The position numbers were made by a program, and so were the translations under genes. The notes beneath the pieces were generated by a model. It made no database searches. It had not been told where the DNA came from and saw only the letters and a list, made by a program, of their open reading frames with translations. Shown here piece after piece: positions 1-8,900 of a stretch of DNA of 64,000 bases. Each line of letters starts with the position of its first letter. The first letter of the stretch is position 1. Source of the DNA: Cyclobacterium marinum DSM 745. Its GTDB lineage: Bacteria > Bacteroidota > Bacteroidia > Cytophagales > Cyclobacteriaceae. The stretch is taken from NCBI RefSeq assembly GCF_000222485.1, contig NC_015914.1:4012001-4076000 (forward strand), read 5' to 3'.

Positions 1-1789
1 ATTGATTTTCGAATGCGCCATGATAAACTTTGTCGTCAAAGGTATAATCGATGGATAAGCTTTTACTAATAGGAATTCCTGATTCAGAACTTAGATAAAA
101 AGCAGTGTAAATCAATGGCATTAATTTGTATCTTAATCGAATATAGTTGCTGGCAATTGCTTCTACTTCCTCGCCAAATGCCCAAGGTTCGGAGGAATTG
201 CTATTGATCATGGTATGGGCTCTAAATAAAGGGCAGAAGGTGCCTAAAGCAATCCATCGAGCAAATAGTTTTGGGTTGGTGTTTCCAACAAATCCCCCAA
301 TATCATATCCGGCAAAGGATACGCCCCCCAGGCCCAAACTGTTTACCAGCCTAACCCCTGCGAGCATATGATCATCACTGGCCACATTGTCTCCTGTCCA
401 GACTGCAGCATAGCGTTGTATGCCTGCAAAGCCGGATCTGGTCAATACAAATGGTCTTTTCCCTTTGTGAAAATTGGTAAGTCCCTCTTTCGTACTTCTT
501 GCCATCTGCAGGCCATATACATTTCTGCTTTTTTTATGGTTGGCCTCTTGTCCTTCATAAAAAAACTGAACCAAGTCAGGCATAGTTTGGCCCCAAGTGG
601 CCGGTTCGTTCATGTCTGTCCAAAAACCATCTACGCCGGCATTTAAATAAAAAATTAACTTTTCTGCCCACCAGACTCTGGTTTCAGGTTTCGTGAAATC
701 CGGAAAGGCACACCAACCCGGCCATACTTGGCCCTCATAATTTTCTCCATCTGGATATTTTAAAAACAACTGTTTTTCATTTCCCTCACGATAGGGGAGG
801 TATTCCTTATCCACCTTTATTCCCGGATCCAGAATAACCACTACTTTAAACCCTAATTCTTTTAGGTATTTAATAAGTTCAGTTGGGGCCTTAAATCGTT
901 TTTTGTCAAAAGTAAAAACCTTGCATTCTTCCATATGGTGTATATCCAAATAAATTGTGTCAGCAGGGATTTCTTTCTCTCGAAAAGTTTGGGCCAAGCG
1001 GATGACTTCTTTGTCCGGATAATAAGAGTACCTGCATTGTTGATAGCCTAGAGTCCACTTAGGTGGCATTGGAGTTTTACCTGTTAATGAAGTGTAGGCT
1101 GAAATGATTCCCCCTACGTTCTTTTCATGAATAAAATAATAGTCCAGATCTCCACCTTCGGCAGTGAAATAAGAAAAACGATTGTTTCCGGCACCAAAAT
1201 TAAAAGTGCTTTTATGGCTGTTGTCAAAGAAGATCCCATAACAATTATTGTGATGTAAGCCTATATAAAAGGGAAGGGATAAATACAATGGATCGGCATT
1301 GGTGCCATAGCCGAAATGATCAGTATTCCAGTTGGTATAGGTTTGTCCGTAACGGTTCAAACCACCGGTTTTTTCACCGAGCCCTATAAATTTCTCCCAC
1401 TGTTGAAGCTTTTTATAACACCCAACTGCTGTGCCTTGCCAATTGATGCCAAAATGACTGGCATCTTCACTAAGGATGGTTCCCTTAGTATTTTTAAAAA
1501 TTAACCTGAAATTATTTTTTTCAATAAGTAATTCAATCTTTTTTGTTTTTAAAATACAGTACTCCTTTTTTTCTTGCCAGAAAAATTTAACTTCCTCAGG
1601 AGTGGAAATGACACTGTATGGATTGGGGAAGAATTCATTCTGAAGTGAAACTTGGATTCGGATGGTGGTTTCGTTGTAAACCGAAAGTTTGAAAGCACAG
1701 TTTTCAGTGGTTCCGAATACTCCTGTACTTGAAAGCGTATAATTGATGACCTTGCCGGGGACTAACAAATTGGATTTATTGCTGTTCAT
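1..1789 (-). CDS. Glycoside hydrolase family 31 (alpha-glucosidase type), C-terminus cut by window edge
   Basis: Reading the minus strand from the ATG at 1789 gives an open frame to the window edge, so about 596 residues are present and the C-terminal beta-sandwich is missing. The N-terminal galactose-mutarotase-like domain is followed by a segment GLGEKTGGLNRYGQTYTNWN and then the barrel, with LGYQQCRYSYYPDKE and LDIHHM strands. The GH31 nucleophile motif FWTDMNEP is encoded near 610-640. Members hydrolyse terminal alpha-glucosidic or related bonds with retention. No signal peptide is visible at this start, so a cytoplasmic enzyme acting on imported oligosaccharides is likely. Family is clear; substrate is not. 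It is not obviously part of the polysaccharide locus 15 kb away. Confidence 0.93.
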   Translation of the reverse strand, partial: MNSNKSNLLVPGKVINYTLSSTGVFGTTENCAFKLSVYNETTIRIQVSLQNEFFPNPYSVISTPEEVKFFWQEKKEYCILKTKKIELLIEKNNFRLIFKNTKGTILSEDASHFGINWQGTAVGCYKKLQQWEKFIGLGEKTGGLNRYGQTYTNWNTDHFGYGTNADPLYLSLPFYIGLHHNNCYGIFFDNSHKSTFNFGAGNNRFSYFTAEGGDLDYYFIHEKNVGGIISAYTSLTGKTPMPPKWTLGYQQCRYSYYPDKEVIRLAQTFREKEIPADTIYLDIHHMEECKVFTFDKKRFKAPTELIKYLKELGFKVVVILDPGIKVDKEYLPYREGNEKQLFLKYPDGENYEGQVWPGWCAFPDFTKPETRVWWAEKLIFYLNAGVDGFWTDMNEPATWGQTMPDLVQFFYEGQEANHKKSRNVYGLQMARSTKEGLTNFHKGKRPFVLTRSGFAGIQRYAAVWTGDNVASDDHMLAGVRLVNSLGLGGVSFAGYDIGGFVGNTNPKLFARWIALGTFCPLFRAHTMINSNSSEPWAFGEEVEAIASNYIRLRYKLMPLIYTAFYLSSESGIPISKSLSIDYTFDDKVYHGAFENQ

Positions 1790-1987
1790 AGATTTGAAGC
1801 TTTGTTGGCTTCAATTAGAACAATTTTATCCTAAGATAAAAATGCATGGCCATGGTTTATAAAACCTGATCTCAATTCGATAAAAAAATGTAAAGTTTAT
1901 GAATTGCAAGGGGTTATAAAAAAAATGGTATTGGGTGAAACCCAATACCTTTAACCTTAAATCAAAAATCTAAATCAATTAAAAAAT

Positions 1988-2347
1988 TCAATTTCCTTCC
2001 GCTTTCACAATTCGTTTCACTAAGTATTGTTTAGGCTCAGGAAGTGGAATGTCTTTATGTGGTACTATTGCTGATTTCGGAGGTAGGGTAATTTTAATGA
2101 TTTTAAAATCCCTATAGTTTCCCATTGGTGCAACCATTGTCGGTGACCTTTCAAAAGCTAGATCTCCCTCATTGCTTGTAGTGACAGAAACCTTGTCCGG
2201 GTCAAATGCATCAAGTTGCATGGATTCAAACTCTTGGAAATGGTAGGTTTTGTCCCTAGTCTGCCTTTCTATTTCAGGAAGATCCTGTGCATACAATCCA
2301 ACGGTAAAAAGCGAAAAACAGAAAATGAATAAAGTGGCTACTCTCAT
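1988..2347 (-). CDS. Small secreted protein of unknown function
   Basis: A 119-residue protein if started at the ATG at 2347. The open frame extends upstream to 2410, but the internal start gives a clean signal peptide (MRVATLFIFCFSLFTVGLYA, then QDLPE), so it is preferred. The mature part is charged, with two predicted beta-rich stretches (FKIIKITLPPKS near the C-terminus) and no cysteine. I do not recognise a family. It stands alone between the GH31 gene and the M1 peptidase, on the same strand as both. Confidence 0.6.
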   Translation of the reverse strand: MRVATLFIFCFSLFTVGLYAQDLPEIERQTRDKTYHFQEFESMQLDAFDPDKVSVTTSNEGDLAFERSPTMVAPMGNYRDFKIIKITLPPKSAIVPHKDIPLPEPKQYLVKRIVKAEGN

Positions 2348-2573
2348 GTCTAGATGTTTTATGGTTATTAATCCTTTCATAAGGTAGATATATATTGATA
2401 AAAATCCCAATGATTAAAAGAAAAATATTCAAATTTTATTTATGTGATCGGTTTATTAAGGTGTTGAAGGAGTGTAGGTGTGGATGAAAGGAGTTGCTGT
2501 TTTGGGTTTTGGTATGGTCTAGTGGGCTATACCCATCATTGAATTTATAGTGAATACCAACAATTTAGCATAA

Positions 2574-2615
2574 AAAAAGCCCTCAAAAAGCGGGGAGCTT
2601 AATGAGGGCTTTTTC
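2574..2615 (-). terminator. Rho-independent terminator for the M1 aminopeptidase gene
   Basis: On the minus strand a stem AAAGCCCTCA / TGAGGGCTTT encloses an AT/GC loop and is followed by a run of seven T residues. It lies 17 bases beyond the stop of the aminopeptidase gene. The other strand also carries a short T run, so it could work in both directions. Confidence 0.85.
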
Positions 2616-2631
2616 CTTCTTTGAAAGAATG

Positions 2632-4500
2632 CTACTTGGCATTTGTCCATAAATTATTGGACTTGTCAATATCTGCCATTCGTTCTGACGGGTCAATTTG
2701 AATGGATGTGACTTTTGAATTGGATTGGTCAATATTAATTTCTACGGTTTCGTTGGTCCAAGGCCATCTGGTTGTTTTTACTCTTTCAGGCCAATTGCTT
2801 TCAGATGCTTTACCTCCCCGCATAATTGCTAATGGGAAATAATAACTTTCTTTTTCTCCATTTTCATAGGTTACAATAAGGTCAATGGGCATAGGCATTT
2901 GTCCTTTTCTTTCAAGGACCACAGCAAGGTTATTTTCTTTTTCGGTAACTGTGGAGATGGCATAATCTATTGTTTTGGTGGAGTTCACCCAATACTCTTT
3001 GTACCAGTCCAGCTCTATGCCGCTTTCTTTTTCCATGATTCGGATAAAATCATTTACGTTGGGATGTTTGAATTTCCACGTTTCCCAATACCTTAACATG
3101 GCCTTATTTCGGGTTTCCTCTCCAATAATATAACCCAATTGGGCTAGAAACAAGGCCCCTTTGGAATAGGAGGCAGAGCCATAGGCGGTATTGGTATGAA
3201 AATGATCTGCGTGGGTTGAAAGTGGTTCTTCAAGACCCGATTCAACCAGTCTTTCGTAACCTACATATGCTCCTTTAAGAGGGGAGTCTTTTAATGGTCC
3301 CTTTGCAGAAGGTTTGAGGTAATTATCGGCCATACTAAGGGTGCTGGCATAGGTGGTAAAACCCTCGTCCATCCAAGGATAAAGAGATTCATTAGAAGCC
3401 AATACACCCTGAAACCAACTGTGAGCCAATTCGTGCATCATCACTCCCACCAAGCTGCCCATAGGTCTGTGGCCTGTAATTAAAGTAGCCATGGGGTACT
3501 CCATGCCACCATCACCGCCTTGAATTACAGAATACTGCTTATATGGGTAGGTTCCGTATCTTTCACTTAAATAGGCCATGGTTTTAGCGGTATACTCCTT
3601 AAGTTTTGGCCACGTGTCTTTTGTTTCCTTACTTTTAACATACAAATGGTGTAAAGTAATGCCATCCGCAGTCACTAGTTTCTCATGCGTGTATTTTGGG
3701 TCTGCAGCCCACATAAAATCATGTACTTTAGGGGCATAAAAATGCCAGGTGAGCGTAGAGCCGGAAGGTTTTTTTACCGTTACTCCTTCGTCTTCATACC
3801 CAAAGCCAATTTCATTCTTGTTTTGCAGATAGCCTGTACCTCCTAGAATATAGGATTTGTCAATAGTGATTTTTACATCAAAATCTCCCCAAATACCGTA
3901 AAACTCTCTACCTATATAAGGATTTGCGTGCCAACCTTGTTCATCATAATTGGCCAGTTTGGGATACCATTGCGACATGGAATACCGAATACCTTCTGCG
4001 TTATCTCTTCCTGCTCTCCGAATTTGTAGGGGTACTTGTGCTGTAAATTCGCTTTCCAACAAAACAGTGCTATGTGGCATTATAGGTTCCGTTAGCTTTA
4101 CCTCCAAGATGGTTCCTACTTCTTCCATCTCAACGGTTTGTCCATTTACTAACAAAGATTCTACATGAATAAAACCGATTTCATCAGGTGTTAGCTTGGA
4201 TATTCTATCCCCAACGCGTCTGTCAGGATCTTTAATGGATCTTGAGCGTACATCCATCATGCTATTGGGCTGAAAAGCATTGTAATAAAGATGAAAAAAG
4301 AGCTGATTGAGTGTGTCCGGAGAATTATTGCTATATGCAATGGTTTGCTTCCCTGTATATTGATTGGTTTTTACATCCATTTCAATATCCATTTGATAAC
4401 TTACCGACTGCTGCCATCTTTGGGATTGCGCAAAAACTTCTTGGTCGAACAAGAAATGTATGCTCATGACTGCAAAAAAAAGTACCGTGATTTTTTTCAT
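2632..4500 (-). CDS. Secreted M1-family metallopeptidase (aminopeptidase)
   Basis: A 622-residue protein with a signal peptide (cleavage likely after VFAQ, residue 25). It has the M1 fold in order: N-terminal beta-saddle, substrate-exopeptidase motif GGMEYPM (the GAMEN equivalent), zinc motif HELAH near residues 355-359 with the third ligand in WMDEGF about 20 residues later, then a helical C-terminal part. M1 enzymes remove N-terminal residues from peptides using one zinc ion. The signal peptide puts it in the periplasm or outside. It is monocistronic: a terminator follows and a 205-bp divergent promoter region separates it from the MMPL gene. Confidence 0.93.
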   Translation of the reverse strand: MKKITVLFFAVMSIHFLFDQEVFAQSQRWQQSVSYQMDIEMDVKTNQYTGKQTIAYSNNSPDTLNQLFFHLYYNAFQPNSMMDVRSRSIKDPDRRVGDRISKLTPDEIGFIHVESLLVNGQTVEMEEVGTILEVKLTEPIMPHSTVLLESEFTAQVPLQIRRAGRDNAEGIRYSMSQWYPKLANYDEQGWHANPYIGREFYGIWGDFDVKITIDKSYILGGTGYLQNKNEIGFGYEDEGVTVKKPSGSTLTWHFYAPKVHDFMWAADPKYTHEKLVTADGITLHHLYVKSKETKDTWPKLKEYTAKTMAYLSERYGTYPYKQYSVIQGGDGGMEYPMATLITGHRPMGSLVGVMMHELAHSWFQGVLASNESLYPWMDEGFTTYASTLSMADNYLKPSAKGPLKDSPLKGAYVGYERLVESGLEEPLSTHADHFHTNTAYGSASYSKGALFLAQLGYIIGEETRNKAMLRYWETWKFKHPNVNDFIRIMEKESGIELDWYKEYWVNSTKTIDYAISTVTEKENNLAVVLERKGQMPMPIDLIVTYENGEKESYYFPLAIMRGGKASESNWPERVKTTRWPWTNETVEINIDQSNSKVTSIQIDPSERMADIDKSNNLWTNAK

Positions 4501-4705
4501 GTGTGCCTAATTTTTCGCTCTAAATTATAGTAAATTATGCAAGCTGCCAAAACCTTTAATAACCTAGGCTGTTTTAATGGTCAATTAAAAGAATGGAATA
4601 CACCGGCTAAAAAAAATATCCTAAGTTTACTTTTCCTTCCTTCTGAGTTGAAAAATAGGAAGGTGTAAAGTTTTATTCTTGTCTTAAAACTAAACAGCGC
4701 AAATA

Positions 4706-6982
4706 ATGAATAAAAAAATGTCCAATAGGGCACTTGGTTTTGCAGTAATCCTGTCAATATTCTTTGTAGTTTCTTGGCAAGGGGTAAGTTTTAATTATGA
4801 CTTTGAAAACTTTTTTCAACAAGATGATCCTGATTTGGATTTTTATCAGGAGTATAGGGCTACTTTTCAAAATGATAATGATTATTTATTGCTGGCACTT
4901 CAAAATAATCAGGGAATATTTGATAGCACTTTTTTATCAAAGGCATTGTCCTTTTCTATGGAGTTACAACAATTGGAAGGGGTGGATGGAGTGGTTTCAA
5001 TACTAGACCAAAAAGAACCGATTATCAGTCCATTTGGGATTAATTACAGGAAGCTGTTAGACTGGTCTTCTAAGGAAAACCTCTCCAAAAGTGCTGAAAA
5101 TAGCATACAAGACAGGCAGTGGAATGGGAATTTATTTGATGAGCCAAGCAATTCTCTTCTCCTTTTGGTGAAAAATAAGCAGATGATTGCCAAAGAACAG
5201 GGAGACACATTGTATGCGAATATAGAACAGCGATTAAAAACCTATGATTTTGATGGTTTTAGGTCTGCCGGAAAAATAAAGGCCCAAGGGGCATTTGTAG
5301 CCTTACTTCAGAAAGAGTTCTCACTCTTCTTGGGGTTTGCCATATATGGAGTACTTTTTTTACTCTGGCTGATGTACCGTTCTTGGTGGGGTGTGGTTTT
5401 GCCTTTCGTAATAATTATTACAGGTATCTTTTGGAGTCTTTCCTTCCTGTTGTTGACGGGCGGGGAATTGGATGTGATGTCTGTCATGCAACCTCCCATA
5501 TTAATGGTAATTGGTTTAAGTGGAATGGTACATGTGGTCAACCATTACCAAAGCGCCTTGACTTCCAAACAACCCAAGGAGGAAGCCATTTATAACGCAT
5601 TTAAAGCCCTGGGTCTGCCGGTCTTTTTAACAGCTCTCACTACTTCTCTAGGGTTTGTATCCTTATATTTTACCAATGTTCCCAGTTTGAAGTGGTTTGG
5701 TGTGTATACCGGTTGCGGTGTAATGTTTATGTTTTTGGCCCTTTTTTCACTACTGCCTTTTGCCTTGTATCACCTTTCTCCTTTACCATCCTCCAATCGG
5801 GAAATATGGGCAAGGAGATGGAACAGGCTTTTACAAACTTTATTTGTGGAGACTTTAAATAGACGGAAGTTAATTTTTGTCGTATTTGTACTCATCACTT
5901 TGGTGGCCGGTTATTTTATGTCTCGGGTTAAAACGAATGGGTATTTGTTGGATAGCCTTCCGGAAGATCATGCCCTTTTGGAGGATTTTCGGTTTTTTGA
6001 CCAAAATTATCGAGGGTCCAAGCCCTTGGAAGTATACCTTCAGGCAGCTGATAAAAATGGGAGCATTTTGGACTACCCGGTGCTTCAAGAAATCAAAAAG
6101 CTGGAAGAATTTATCGGTGAAAATTACAATTCAGCTTTTATTATGTCTCCTTTGACTGCTGTGAAAGCGGTCAATAAAGCACAAAACCGGGGGAGTTCAA
6201 AAGCATTTACGTTGCCTTCCGCTTTGGCTTATGAAAGGATGCAACCATTCATTGAGAGAATAGGAATAAACCAAAATTTAAAATTATGGACTAAAGATAA
6301 AACAGAGGGCAGGCTTTCCTCAAGAACAGCAGACAATGGGAGTTTATTAGGTAAAAAACAAGAGGAAAAATTAGAAGCATTTGTAGCAAAGAATATTGAC
6401 GATAATCTGCTCAAGGTCAGGTTGACAGGAACGTCTTTTTTAATTGATAAAAGCCATGAATTAGTAACGCATAAGGTTTTTACCGGTCTCGGTTTTGCTT
6501 TCTTGCTTGTTGGGATTATCATTGGTTTTCTTTTCAGATCCTGGAGAGTATCTTTTCTTGTTCTTTTGCCAAATATTGTTCCTTTGGTTTGGGTAGGCTG
6601 TGTTATGTATTGGTTTGGGATAGATTTTAAATTGTCCACCTCAATAGTCTTTGCCATTGCTTTTGGGATTGCAGTGGACGATAGTATTCATTTTATGACC
6701 AACTTAAGGATGCAAATGATGAAAGGTCAAGATTTGTCTAAAGCTTTGTTCAATACCTTTTTGACCACCGGTAAGGCCATTGTACTGACCACCATTATTT
6801 TGGTTTCCGGCTTTGCTATGTTAACCTTTAGTGATTTAGAAATCCCTTGGTTTACAGGCGTTTTAGTGAGTCTTTCATTGGTGTTTGCTGTTTTGGCAGA
6901 TTTGTTTTGGCTGCCTTTATTGTTGCTACCCTTCAAAAAGGTGATTCAGCAAAAAGTCAATCGGCGACTTTCTTCTGACTAG
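4706..6982 (+). CDS. MMPL/RND superfamily membrane protein
   Basis: A 758-residue protein with the RND repeat layout: one N-terminal helix (about 8-28), a periplasmic loop, a six-helix bundle (about 200-370), a second anchoring helix near 390, a second periplasmic loop and a final six-helix bundle (about 580-750). The motif GIAVDDSIHFMTN in the second bundle is typical of the SSD/MMPL branch, where the acidic residue relays protons. Such proteins export lipids or hydrophobic compounds by proton antiport. ATG at 4706 and a second ATG at 4718 are both possible starts. Its last 26 bases overlap the convergent gene on the other strand. Substrate unknown. Confidence 0.88.
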   Translation: MNKKMSNRALGFAVILSIFFVVSWQGVSFNYDFENFFQQDDPDLDFYQEYRATFQNDNDYLLLALQNNQGIFDSTFLSKALSFSMELQQLEGVDGVVSILDQKEPIISPFGINYRKLLDWSSKENLSKSAENSIQDRQWNGNLFDEPSNSLLLLVKNKQMIAKEQGDTLYANIEQRLKTYDFDGFRSAGKIKAQGAFVALLQKEFSLFLGFAIYGVLFLLWLMYRSWWGVVLPFVIIITGIFWSLSFLLLTGGELDVMSVMQPPILMVIGLSGMVHVVNHYQSALTSKQPKEEAIYNAFKALGLPVFLTALTTSLGFVSLYFTNVPSLKWFGVYTGCGVMFMFLALFSLLPFALYHLSPLPSSNREIWARRWNRLLQTLFVETLNRRKLIFVVFVLITLVAGYFMSRVKTNGYLLDSLPEDHALLEDFRFFDQNYRGSKPLEVYLQAADKNGSILDYPVLQEIKKLEEFIGENYNSAFIMSPLTAVKAVNKAQNRGSSKAFTLPSALAYERMQPFIERIGINQNLKLWTKDKTEGRLSSRTADNGSLLGKKQEEKLEAFVAKNIDDNLLKVRLTGTSFLIDKSHELVTHKVFTGLGFAFLLVGIIIGFLFRSWRVSFLVLLPNIVPLVWVGCVMYWFGIDFKLSTSIVFAIAFGIAVDDSIHFMTNLRMQMMKGQDLSKALFNTFLTTGKAIVLTTIILVSGFAMLTFSDLEIPWFTGVLVSLSLVFAVLADLFWLPLLLLPFKKVIQQKVNRRLSSD

Positions 6983-8012
6983 GAAAGGCAAATACAGCCG
7001 AAATTGGATAATGATCTGAATAATCGACTTCTCTTAAAGTTTTAAATTGTAAAACTTCCAAGGCCTTATCAAAAAACATATTGTCTATGCGCAAGAAAAA
7101 CAAAACCTTGTTATAGGTAAAGCCAAAGCCTCGGCCTTTACTTTCAAAAGCGTTTTCCAAATCTTCCCTAAGCTTGAAGTAAGTATAACTATAAGGCAAA
7201 TCATTAAAATCCCCTGCTAAAATCAGTGGGTAGGGGCTATCTGCCATGTGCTTTTTTAACAACAACATCTGGGAAGTTCTAAGCTTTATTCCTTCTTTTA
7301 ATTTCTTTATGGTTGACCTGTATTGATTTTTTATTCCATCCAAATTGTCAAGGTCGGCAGCTTTGATATTCATTGACTCCAAATGGGTATTATACACCCT
7401 AATGGTATCCTGATTGATTTTAATATCTGCAAACATGGCCCCATTATTTCTTTTATTGTCAAAGACCTTACCACTATTGATGATGGGGTATTTACTAAAA
7501 ATAGCAATGCCGTAGGATTTCTTTTTTTCATTTCCATTCGCAGAATAATAGGCATATTCATAAGTCCCATTATCGCTGATCATCTTGAGGGAATTTCTTG
7601 ACGGGGTCGTATAATCTTGATAAAACTCCTGAAAACATTTGATATCCGAGGGATTTTCCTTTGCCCATTTTATTGAATTTGTTATCTTATTTTCGTTTCC
7701 ATTTCCCCAGCTATTGTTAAATAACATGGTATTGTAGCTCAAAAATGTAAAACCTTCCGTACTTGTGTCAGGTTCATTCCATTGAAAGGTAATCACAAGA
7801 AATTTCCAGCCAATGATTAGAACCAAAACCGGGTAAATTATCAGCCGAAATCTTCCGAAAAGTAATAAAACGACAAGAAAAATATTAAGCACTAAAAATA
7901 CAGGAATAAGCAAAGGCAAAAGGCCGGTATAATCCCATGTTTCAGGTGAAATATGCACACTGAAAAAGAGGGCCATTGAAATAAAAAAAATTGTAACAAT
8001 AATAAAGCGCAT
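6957..8012 (-). CDS. Membrane-anchored endonuclease/exonuclease/phosphatase-family protein
   Basis: A 351-residue protein with three hydrophobic helices in the first 80 residues and then an EEP domain. Recognisable family motifs are LSYNTMLFN, QEFYQDY (metal-binding Glu), GDFNDLPYSYTY (the GDFN motif) and the C-terminal SDHYPI with its catalytic Asp-His. Members of this fold cleave phosphodiester or phosphomonoester bonds of nucleic acids, lipids or inositol phosphates. The domain probably sits on one face of the inner membrane; the substrate cannot be told. Its 3' end overlaps the convergent MMPL gene. Confidence 0.88.
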   Translation of the reverse strand: MRFIIVTIFFISMALFFSVHISPETWDYTGLLPLLIPVFLVLNIFLVVLLLFGRFRLIIYPVLVLIIGWKFLVITFQWNEPDTSTEGFTFLSYNTMLFNNSWGNGNENKITNSIKWAKENPSDIKCFQEFYQDYTTPSRNSLKMISDNGTYEYAYYSANGNEKKKSYGIAIFSKYPIINSGKVFDNKRNNGAMFADIKINQDTIRVYNTHLESMNIKAADLDNLDGIKNQYRSTIKKLKEGIKLRTSQMLLLKKHMADSPYPLILAGDFNDLPYSYTYFKLREDLENAFESKGRGFGFTYNKVLFFLRIDNMFFDKALEVLQFKTLREVDYSDHYPISAVFAFPSQKKVAD

Positions 8013-8330
8013 AGTGAAGATTTAAATAACTCACAAATTGGTAATAATTTTATGCGATACCAATAGATTTATTTTTTTACTACCGGTATTGGCACATTTT
8101 ACTCCAACATATTTTTCAAGGCCATGAATTTTAACCCAAAATTAAAAATATCCTGCTAACCAAAAAATGGAAGTTTTTGCTTGCCTGCAAATAAGCCAAT
8201 ATTTGGGACTTGGAAGTTCATTTAAACAAGAGATTTACCATGGGTAGCAGGAATTTGATATTTAACCTATAATGCATGGATGATTAAGGAAAAATTACAT
8301 AGATTAGTGTAAAATTTAATCTTAATCACT
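8013..8330. other. Intergenic region between divergent genes
   Basis: 318 bp between the EEP gene (minus) and the DUF2911 gene (plus). It must contain both promoters. It is AT-rich, and I see no clear Bacteroidota TTG / TAnnTTTG promoter pair, repeat or small gene. Confidence 0.5.
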
Positions 8331-8900
8331 ATGAATGACCTTAGGAAACTATTTTTTAGTTTATCAGTTTTTTCTATTTGCTTTGGGGTTTTCTCCTGTT
8401 CCAACCCGTCTTCCAAGTCAAATGATACGATGATAGAGGATACGGCAAAAGAAGTAAAAGAAAGGGCAAGTCCTTTAAAATCTTCTTCCGGGAATATTGG
8501 AGGAAAGGCAATAGCTGTGGAATATGGCGCTCCATCGGTAAAGGGCCGAGTGATTTGGGGAGATTTGGTGCCCTATGGTGAAGTTTGGAGAACAGGAGCG
8601 AATGAAGCTACTAATGTAACATTTGAGAAAGATGTTGTAGTAGAAGGTGAAGCTGTGGAGGCAGGGAGGTATTCTTTGTTTACGATTCCTAGGGAAAATG
8701 AACCTTGGACCATTATTTTAAATGCAGATTGGGACCTGGAACATGGTCATTTCCAATACAATGAAGAAAATGATGTTATACGGGTGGATGTCAGCCCTAC
8801 TTTTGTGACTGACCATCAGGAAATACTTTCCATAGAAGTAGTAAATGAAGGAATAGAGATAAAATGGGAAAAAGCTAAAGTATTGGTAAATATTGAATGA
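8331..8900 (+). CDS. DUF2911 lipoprotein
   Basis: A 189-residue protein with a lipoprotein signal ending GVFSC (Cys about 24), so it is probably anchored to the outer membrane or periplasmic face. The domain carries the DUF2911 signatures VEYGAPSVKGRVIWGD, PYGEVWRTGANEAT, AGRYSLFTIP and WTIILN. The biochemical role of DUF2911 is unknown. The stop overlaps the start of the penicillin-acylase gene (ATGA), so translation is probably coupled and the two proteins may act in the same compartment. Confidence 0.9.
   Translation: MNDLRKLFFSLSVFSICFGVFSCSNPSSKSNDTMIEDTAKEVKERASPLKSSSGNIGGKAIAVEYGAPSVKGRVIWGDLVPYGEVWRTGANEATNVTFEKDVVVEGEAVEAGRYSLFTIPRENEPWTIILNADWDLEHGHFQYNEENDVIRVDVSPTFVTDHQEILSIEVVNEGIEIKWEKAKVLVNIE

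Noticed and set aside
147..646. Plus-strand open frames of 74 and 92 codons
   Set aside because: They are antisense to the GH31 gene, which has clear family motifs.
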